Below are positions 58,890 to 64,000 of a DNA stretch of 64,000 nt, piece by piece. Made by a program: the position numbers and the translations under genes. Source of the stretch: Vibrio aestuarianus. Its GTDB lineage: Bacteria; Pseudomonadota; Gammaproteobacteria; Enterobacterales; Vibrionaceae. The first letter of the stretch is position 1. Every line of letters begins with the position of its first letter. The notes beneath the pieces were generated by a model. That model saw nothing but the letters and a program-made list of their open reading frames with translations. It was not told the DNA's origin and made no database searches. The DNA lies in contig NZ_JAAZTU010000010.1 of the NCBI RefSeq assembly GCF_012395185.1, forward strand, positions 62,001 through 126,000. The letters run 5' to 3'.

Positions 58890-59764
58890 TGTAATTCCTC
58901 ATTATCGAGTCTCTCGACTCTATCTATAGGGTTTAAACCCCAATCTTTCCAGACAGGTTCGACTCCAGAAGGCAACCAAAGGTTTCGCCCCAATTCCATC
59001 CACGGTGAGGGGTAATGAAAATCACTGCCTTGAGAAGCTAATAGTTTGTATTGTATAGCATAATCCGCCAAATTGCGTCGTTCTTGTTGTGCTTGTTGTG
59101 GTTGTGCCACTTCCATTGCATCACCGCCGGCTTCAACGAATGCGGTTATTAGGCGCTTGAGCCACTTGGTCGTCAAGTCATATCGCCCAGGGTGAGCCAA
59201 CACTGCCAGCCCTCCGGCCCCGTGGATCGCTTGGATGGCATCATTCATTGAACACCAGTTAGGTGGTACATAGCCTGGCTTGTCACGGGTAAGAAACTTT
59301 TTAAACACTTGCTGCATGTTTTTGGCAAACCCTTGCTCTACCAACCATTTGGCGAAATGAGCGCGGGTTATCGGAGCTTCCCCAGCAATCATTTGTACTT
59401 CTTCGAGTACCCCTTCACGAGTTGATTTTTGTAAGCGGTGTGCAATCAGTTCAGCACGTTTAACACGGTGGTTCTGCTGCTGCTCTATTAAAGCCACCAG
59501 CGGGGCAGATTTAGGATCGACATTTAACCCTACAATGTGGATGTCTTTATTCTGCCAAACGGTCGAAACTTCAATACCATCGATAAGTTGAATGGGTAGC
59601 TGATTCTGTTCGATATAGTCATGAGCCATGGCTAACGCATTGATGGTATCGTGGTCAGTAATGGCGAGTACTTCGATATCAAAGCTCAACGCCCTATCAA
59701 TCAACGCTTGCGGAGAAAGTCTTCCATCAGAAAAAGTAGTGTGACTATGTAAATCAATTCTCAT
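58886..59764 (-). CDS. trpH: PHP-domain 5'-3' exoribonuclease / 3',5'-nucleotide phosphatase (RNase AM)
   Basis: A 292-aa PHP-family metal-dependent phosphoesterase, orthologue of E. coli YciV/TrpH (RNase AM), reported to degrade 3',5'-bisphosphates and mature 5' ends of rRNA. The metal-binding [11 protein letters not shown] (~4-14), [19 protein letters not shown] and QGSDFHYP motifs are all intact. Divergent from the trp operon, with the promoters sharing about 90 bp. No strong Shine-Dalgarno. Confidence 0.94.
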   Translation of the reverse strand: MRIDLHSHTTFSDGRLSPQALIDRALSFDIEVLAITDHDTINALAMAHDYIEQNQLPIQLIDGIEVSTVWQNKDIHIVGLNVDPKSAPLVALIEQQQNHRVKRAELIAHRLQKSTREGVLEEVQMIAGEAPITRAHFAKWLVEQGFAKNMQQVFKKFLTRDKPGYVPPNWCSMNDAIQAIHGAGGLAVLAHPGRYDLTTKWLKRLITAFVEAGGDAMEVAQPQQAQQERRNLADYAIQYKLLASQGSDFHYPSPWMELGRNLWLPSGVEPVWKDWGLNPIDRVERLDNEELQ

Positions 59765-59789
59765 AATTTCAATTTGCCGTTTTTAAGGC

Positions 59790-59818
59790 TTGACTTTTCA
59801 CCCAGGTACTAGTTAACT
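59790..59818 (+). promoter_or_regulatory. trp operon promoter
   Basis: TTGACT (59790-59795), 17-bp spacer, TTAACT (59813-59818): the same -10 as in the E. coli trp promoter. Confidence 0.85.
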
Positions 59819-59823
59819 AGTAC
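59806..59823 (+). promoter_or_regulatory. TrpR operator
   Basis: GTACTAGTTAACTAGTAC is a perfect 18-bp palindrome matching the TrpR operator and covering the -10. Confidence 0.93.
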
Positions 59824-59854
59824 ACAAATGCAAAGTACATATCTAAGGTTGACT

Positions 59855-59965
59855 ATGTTACAAGAATTTAACCAAAACCATAATCACAATTTAAGCGCAG
59901 TTTCTGCTGAGCTCGATTGGTGGCGCACTTGGTCAAGTTCTTGGTGGGCTCACGTGTACTTTTAA
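59855..59965 (+). CDS. trpL: trp operon leader peptide
   Basis: A 36-codon leader with five Trp codons near the end (DWWRTW then SWW). AAGG lies 8 bases upstream of the ATG. Stalling at the Trp codons during Trp shortage should favour the antiterminator over the hairpin at 59986-60017. Longer and with more Trp codons than the 14-aa E. coli leader (two Trp). Confidence 0.92.
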   Translation: MLQEFNQNHNHNLSAVSAELDWWRTWSSSWWAHVYF

Positions 59966-59985
59966 AAGTAAACCACATATTCACG

Positions 59986-60017
59986 AAGCCCGCTTACATC
60001 AGCGGGCTTTTTATTTT
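59986..60017 (+). terminator. trp attenuator
   Basis: Stem AAGCCCGCT (59986-59994) / AGCGGGCTT (60001-60009), then TTTATTTT. Lies 20 bp after the trpL stop. Confidence 0.92.
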
Positions 60018-60139
60018 GTCGGACAACTCACATTCAACTGAACAATAAAACAGCAAATCGCCTAAAACGTCGATTGGGTCATGAAAAGGATTGTGCGAGT
60101 ATGAACGACAGGAACTTAAAAAATCATGAAGGATGTCTT

Positions 60140-61705
60140 GTGAACAAGGCCATTGAAATTAAAAAGTTAGGACGTATTGAGTTGCTGAATACTTCAGTTC
60201 AATACACGCAGGATCCAACACGTCTTTTCCATTCACTTTGTGAATCAAAAACAGATTGTTTATTGCTTGAATCAGCAGAAATCGATTCAAAACAAGATTT
60301 AAAAAGCCTACTGCTGATTGATGCCGCTGTACGTATTATATGCTTTGGTCACGTTGTCACCTTTCAGGCATTAAGTGATAACGGGCAACATCTTATTGAG
60401 CACTTGCACCGTAATATCAAAGCGGACATTACACACCATCTTCAAGGCGATACATTAACTCTCGAATTTCATGCTGCGTGCGATACGTTAGATGAAGATT
60501 CGCGCTTACGTGAAGCCTCTTCTTTTGATGCGTTGCGCCTTGTTCAGCACAGCTTTGACCTCAACAACCAAGATAAACACGCTCTTTTTCTTGGCGGTTT
60601 ATTTGCCTACGATTTGGTGGCCAACTTTGAGCCACTTGGTGATGCAGCAGCGACAAACCAATGCCCTGACTATGTGTTTTATGTAGCTGAAACTCTGATG
60701 GTCATTGACCACCAGACCGAAGTTTGTCAGCTACAAGCCAGTTTATTTGAGCCCACAGATGAGGTTCGTGTCGCTCTGAAAGCACGTTTAGCGGCTATTG
60801 CTGAGCAAAGCCTTGCACCAAAGCCACTGCCTAAAGCAAAAACAATTGCCAACCTTGATGTCGTGCCTAGTGTCACTGATGAGGCATTTTGTAATACCGT
60901 TCGTGATTTAAAAGAATACGTGGTGAAAGGCGATATCTTCCAAGTAGTACCGTCACGCCGTTTCACGCTGGCTTGCCCTTCCCCGCTTGCCGCTTATAAG
61001 CAATTAAAAGAGAGTAACCCAAGCCCGTACATGTTCTACATGCAAGACGAACGCTTTACTCTCTTCGGAGCCTCTCCTGAAAGTGCATTAAAATACGCAA
61101 CAGAAACCAACCAAATTGAAATCTATCCCATCGCAGGCACTCGCCGCCGCGGAAAACGCCCTGATGGCAGCATTGATTTTGATCTAGATAGCCGCATTGA
61201 ACTTGAATTGCGCTGCGATAAAAAAGAGAACGCTGAACATATGATGCTGGTCGACCTTGCACGTAATGATGTCGCACGCATTTCTCAAGCAGGGACAAGG
61301 CACGTGGCCGATCTATTAAAGGTCGATCGCTACAGTCATGTAATGCATCTTGTGTCACGCGTAGTCGGTCAATTAAGAGACGATCTCGATGCACTGCACG
61401 CCTACCAAGCTTGCATGAATATGGGCACGCTGACTGGTGCACCAAAAATTCGAGCCATGCAACTGATTCGTGATGTAGAAAAAGCTCGTCGTGGCAGTTA
61501 TGGCGGTGCGGTTGGCTACCTGACTGGTGAAGGCGATCTCGATACCTGTATTGTCATTCGTGCCGCTTATGTCGAAGATGGTATTGCGCAAGTTCAAGCT
61601 GGTGCGGGGGTTGTTTATGATTCAGACCCACAAGCAGAAGCTGATGAAACACGTGGTAAAGCTCAAGCCGTTATTTCCGCGATTCAAGCGGCACATAAGG
61701 AGTAG
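60140..61705 (+). CDS. trpE: Anthranilate synthase component I
   Basis: Converts chorismate plus ammonia (from TrpG) to anthranilate. 521 aa from a GTG start at 60140 (AAGGA 6 bases upstream), close to E. coli TrpE (520). The open frame from 60074 would add 22 residues. The Trp feedback site element LLLESAE (~38-44) is present. Catalytic blocks: FQVVPSRRF, SPSPYMFY-like (NPSPYMFYM), PIAGTRRRG, HMMLVDLARND and GAPKIRAMQLI. First structural gene of trpEGD(CF)BA. Confidence 0.96.
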   Translation: MNKAIEIKKLGRIELLNTSVQYTQDPTRLFHSLCESKTDCLLLESAEIDSKQDLKSLLLIDAAVRIICFGHVVTFQALSDNGQHLIEHLHRNIKADITHHLQGDTLTLEFHAACDTLDEDSRLREASSFDALRLVQHSFDLNNQDKHALFLGGLFAYDLVANFEPLGDAAATNQCPDYVFYVAETLMVIDHQTEVCQLQASLFEPTDEVRVALKARLAAIAEQSLAPKPLPKAKTIANLDVVPSVTDEAFCNTVRDLKEYVVKGDIFQVVPSRRFTLACPSPLAAYKQLKESNPSPYMFYMQDERFTLFGASPESALKYATETNQIEIYPIAGTRRRGKRPDGSIDFDLDSRIELELRCDKKENAEHMMLVDLARNDVARISQAGTRHVADLLKVDRYSHVMHLVSRVVGQLRDDLDALHAYQACMNMGTLTGAPKIRAMQLIRDVEKARRGSYGGAVGYLTGEGDLDTCIVIRAAYVEDGIAQVQAGAGVVYDSDPQAEADETRGKAQAVISAIQAAHKE

Positions 61706-61710
61706 TCAAA

Positions 61711-62301
61711 ATGGCTAATATTATTTTTATCGACAATTTTGACTCATTTACCTACAACCTTGTAGACCAGTTTCGCTCTTTGGGTCATAACGTGACCATT
61801 TATCGTAACAATATTGCGGCGCAAAACATTGAACATGCGGTTAATCAACTTGAAAATCCGGTTGTTTTACTCTCTCCAGGACCAGGAGCTCCCTCGGAAG
61901 CTGGTTGCATGCCAGAGCTTATCCAACGTTTAAAAGGAAAAGTACCGATGATTGGCATATGCCTTGGCCACCAAGCGATTGTCGAAGCGTACGGCGGTAC
62001 CGTTGCAGGAGCCGGTGAAATCATCCACGGAAAAGTATCGATGATGGCACATCAAAACCATGCTATTTATCAACAGCTTCCATCACCACTAGCCATTGCA
62101 CGCTATCACTCATTGGTTGCAACTCATGTTCCTAGCTCACTGACAGTAACCGCAGAAGTTGATGGACTAGTGATGTCTGTTGTACAAGAACAAGACAAAG
62201 TGTGCGGATTTCAATTCCATCCCGAATCTATTATGACAACACATGGCGCAACTTTGCTCGCCAATGCCATCGATTGGGCTTTAGCAGAACAGACAATTTA
62301 A
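61711..62301 (+). CDS. trpG: Anthranilate synthase component II (glutamine amidotransferase)
   Basis: A 196-aa class I amidotransferase supplying ammonia to TrpE. Catalytic Cys in GICLGHQAI (~82-90), His and Glu in FQFHPES. LSPGPGAPSEAG forms the oxyanion region. Separate from trpD, unlike the trpGD fusion of E. coli. AAGGAG Shine-Dalgarno overlaps the trpE end. Confidence 0.97.
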   Translation: MANIIFIDNFDSFTYNLVDQFRSLGHNVTIYRNNIAAQNIEHAVNQLENPVVLLSPGPGAPSEAGCMPELIQRLKGKVPMIGICLGHQAIVEAYGGTVAGAGEIIHGKVSMMAHQNHAIYQQLPSPLAIARYHSLVATHVPSSLTVTAEVDGLVMSVVQEQDKVCGFQFHPESIMTTHGATLLANAIDWALAEQTI

Positions 62302-62322
62302 CCGGATTGAAAAGGACTTTTT

Positions 62323-63321
62323 ATGGAACAGATCATTAATAAACTGTATGCCCAACAGTCACTATCTCAAGCAGAAAGCCAACAGCTATTTGACGTCATC
62401 ATCCGTGGTGAGCTTGATCCGATCTTAATGGCCGCAGTACTAACGGCATTAAAAATTAAAGGTGAAACACCACAAGAAATAGCTGGTGCAGCCAAAGCAC
62501 TGCTGGCAAATGCCTCACCATTCCCAAGACCAGATTACGATTTTGCCGATATCGTCGGAACCGGTGGTGATGGCTCAAATACTTTCAATATATCTACCAC
62601 TGCCGCTTTTGTCGCTGCTGGTTGTGGAGTGAAAGTCGCGAAACATGGTAACCGAGGCGTATCGAGTAAATCTGGATCTTCTGACCTTCTTGACTCATTC
62701 GGTATTAACCTTGCGATGAGCGCGGAAGATACCCGCAAAGCAATCGATGATTTAGGCGTGGCTTTCTTATTCGCACCGCAATATCACGGTGGCGTTCGCT
62801 ATGCGATGCCAGTACGTCAGACGATGAAAACGCGCACCATCTTCAATATATTAGGACCACTGATCAACCCAGCACGGCCCAATATTGAATTGATGGGTGT
62901 TTACAGCAAAGAACTGGTTCGCCCCATCGCAGAAACCATGTTACAAATGGGTTTAAAACGTGCAGCAGTTGTGCACGGCAGTGGTTTAGATGAAGTCGCT
63001 ATACATGGCGAAACGCTAGTAGCAGAAATACGTGACGGTGAAATCATCGAATACACCCTTCGCCCAGAAGATTTTGGGGTCGACAGCTACCCACTTGAAG
63101 CAATTAAAGGCGGTGAGCCTGCGGAAAATAGAACCATTATTACCAACCTACTGACAGGAAAAGGCACTCCAGCTCAATTGGCTGCGGTTGCTGTCAATGT
63201 AGCTCTACTGCTTCGACTTTTTGGTCAAGAAAACCTTAAAGCCAATACAGAACAAGCTATAACGGTGATGAATTCGGGCAAAGCCTATGAGCTTGTCCAA
63301 CAATTAGCGCAACGAGGTTAA
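62323..63321 (+). CDS. trpD: Anthranilate phosphoribosyltransferase
   Basis: 332 aa; transfers phosphoribose from PRPP to anthranilate. PRPP-binding [14 protein letters not shown] (~81-94), [17 protein letters not shown] and the Mg-binding region ([11 protein letters not shown]) are intact. Lies 21 bp after trpG in the operon, AAAGGA upstream. Confidence 0.97.
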   Translation: MEQIINKLYAQQSLSQAESQQLFDVIIRGELDPILMAAVLTALKIKGETPQEIAGAAKALLANASPFPRPDYDFADIVGTGGDGSNTFNISTTAAFVAAGCGVKVAKHGNRGVSSKSGSSDLLDSFGINLAMSAEDTRKAIDDLGVAFLFAPQYHGGVRYAMPVRQTMKTRTIFNILGPLINPARPNIELMGVYSKELVRPIAETMLQMGLKRAAVVHGSGLDEVAIHGETLVAEIRDGEIIEYTLRPEDFGVDSYPLEAIKGGEPAENRTIITNLLTGKGTPAQLAAVAVNVALLLRLFGQENLKANTEQAITVMNSGKAYELVQQLAQRG

Positions 63322-63326
63322 GCCAA

Positions 63327-64000
63327 ATGTCTGAGCAACTCTCTGAACATATTTCAACGCAACATACTCAGATGGCTGAAGTGTTGGCAAAAATCGTCAA
63401 TGATAAATACCAGTGGGTGGCACAACGTAAAGCAGTACAACCACTGGCAAGCTTTGAACACTTACTGACTCCTTCAGATCGCTCTTTTTATCAAGCGCTC
63501 GATACAGGAAAAACCGCCTTTATTTTAGAATGTAAAAAGGCATCACCATCTAAGGGATTGATTCGTGAAGATTTTGATTTGGATTACATCGCTTCCGTTT
63601 ATAACGAGTATGCCAATGCGATTTCTGTTCTGACCGATGAAAAGTACTTCCAAGGTGATTTTGAGTTTTTACCGCGTGTTCGCTCGCAAGTAAGCCAACC
63701 TGTTATCTGCAAAGATTTCATGGTTGATACGTATCAAGTCAATTTAGCTCGCCATTATGGCGCTGATGCCATCCTATTGATGCTTTCGGTGCTCGACGAT
63801 AGGCAGTATCAAGAGCTTGCAAACCTAGCTCATGCTCTTGGGATGGGCATTCTTACCGAAGTCAGCAATGAGGAAGAACTTCACCGCGCGGTCGCATTAA
63901 AAGCGAAAGTGATTGGTATCAATAACCGTAACTTGCGTGATCTTTCTACCGATCTCAATCGCACTAAGCAACTCGCACCTTTATTGCCCAAAGAAACCAT
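63327..64000 (+). CDS. trpCF: Indole-3-glycerol phosphate synthase / PRA isomerase (5' part)
   Basis: First ~224 codons of trpC(F), cut by the window end. The IGPS barrel is recognisable: [19 protein letters not shown] (~71-89), [47 protein letters not shown] and GINNRNL. In Vibrio this gene is normally fused to trpF; the fusion is outside this window. Starts 5 bp after the trpD stop. Confidence 0.95.
   Translation, partial: MSEQLSEHISTQHTQMAEVLAKIVNDKYQWVAQRKAVQPLASFEHLLTPSDRSFYQALDTGKTAFILECKKASPSKGLIREDFDLDYIASVYNEYANAISVLTDEKYFQGDFEFLPRVRSQVSQPVICKDFMVDTYQVNLARHYGADAILLMLSVLDDRQYQELANLAHALGMGILTEVSNEEELHRAVALKAKVIGINNRNLRDLSTDLNRTKQLAPLLPKET

Overview
The window is about 64 kb of a gamma-proteobacterial chromosome and almost certainly comes from the genus Vibrio (chromosome 1 type). 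Evidence: the gene content and order recall the V. cholerae sbcB-cdd-purT-relV-ihfA-pheTS-...-trp segment. It carries RelV, a bacteriohemerythrin diguanylate cyclase, the long (about 367 aa) PurC, an unfused trpG followed by trpD and trpC(F), and ERIC-type repeats. Base composition looks even throughout. I see no prophage, integron, insertion sequence or CRISPR array, so this is mostly core genome. I cannot name the species.

Layout. 1-7.0 kb: 3' part of sbcB (exonuclease I), an lrgAB-like pair, cdd under a CRP-type promoter, an AEC transporter, a ferric-reductase-like flavocytochrome, and purT behind a PurR operator embedded in a 32-bp perfect palindrome. 7.1-13.1 kb: tpm, relV, ihfA, pheT and pheS. 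13.3-16.1 kb: a GNAT acetyltransferase, a hemerythrin-GGDEF cyclase, an ERIC element, and a Cys-Gly-Leu-Gly tRNA operon whose 3' end is followed by tandem 138-bp units containing decayed tRNA-Gly and terminator copies (reminiscent of E. coli rtT). 16.1-24.3 kb: pgsA, uvrC-varA/uvrY, polB, a nucleotidyltransferase-like protein, yeiP/efpL-yciU and yqfB.

24.4-30.9 kb: a complete histidine utilisation cluster, hutC-hutI-hutG-hutU-hutH, with HutC-type operators before hutC and hutI. 30.9-38.5 kb: a DUF3581 protein, a PEMT/ICMT-like membrane protein, a YdiJ-like FAD/Fe-S dehydrogenase, DUF3334 and DUF2786 proteins, a SEL1-TM-J-domain membrane protein and a 60-aa zinc-knuckle-like protein. 38.7-50.9 kb: a SulA homologue under a textbook LexA box, purC under a PurR box, an unrecognised 125-aa protein, an HrpB-like helicase, maeA, a second (degenerate) ERIC, DUF3392, sanA, a membrane GGEEF cyclase with a striking leader hairpin, DUF2797, and a two-gene dioxygenase/PLP-enzyme operon. 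51.4-64 kb: marC-type protein, trxB, cydDC, rluB, a YciO/Sua5-family protein, trpH, and the trp operon (operator, trpL leader, attenuator, trpE, trpG, trpD, start of trpCF), cut off by the window end.

The region holds several independent regulons recognisable from their DNA sites: PurR (purT, purC), LexA (sulA), CRP (cdd), HutC (hut) and TrpR plus attenuation (trp). The observations most worth a second look are the tRNA-derived tandem repeats, the 17-bp-stem hairpin before the GGEEF gene, the secretion-like N-terminus of RelV, the dioxygenase/PLP operon, and the membrane SEL1-J protein. No clearly novel multi-gene defence or mobile system was seen.
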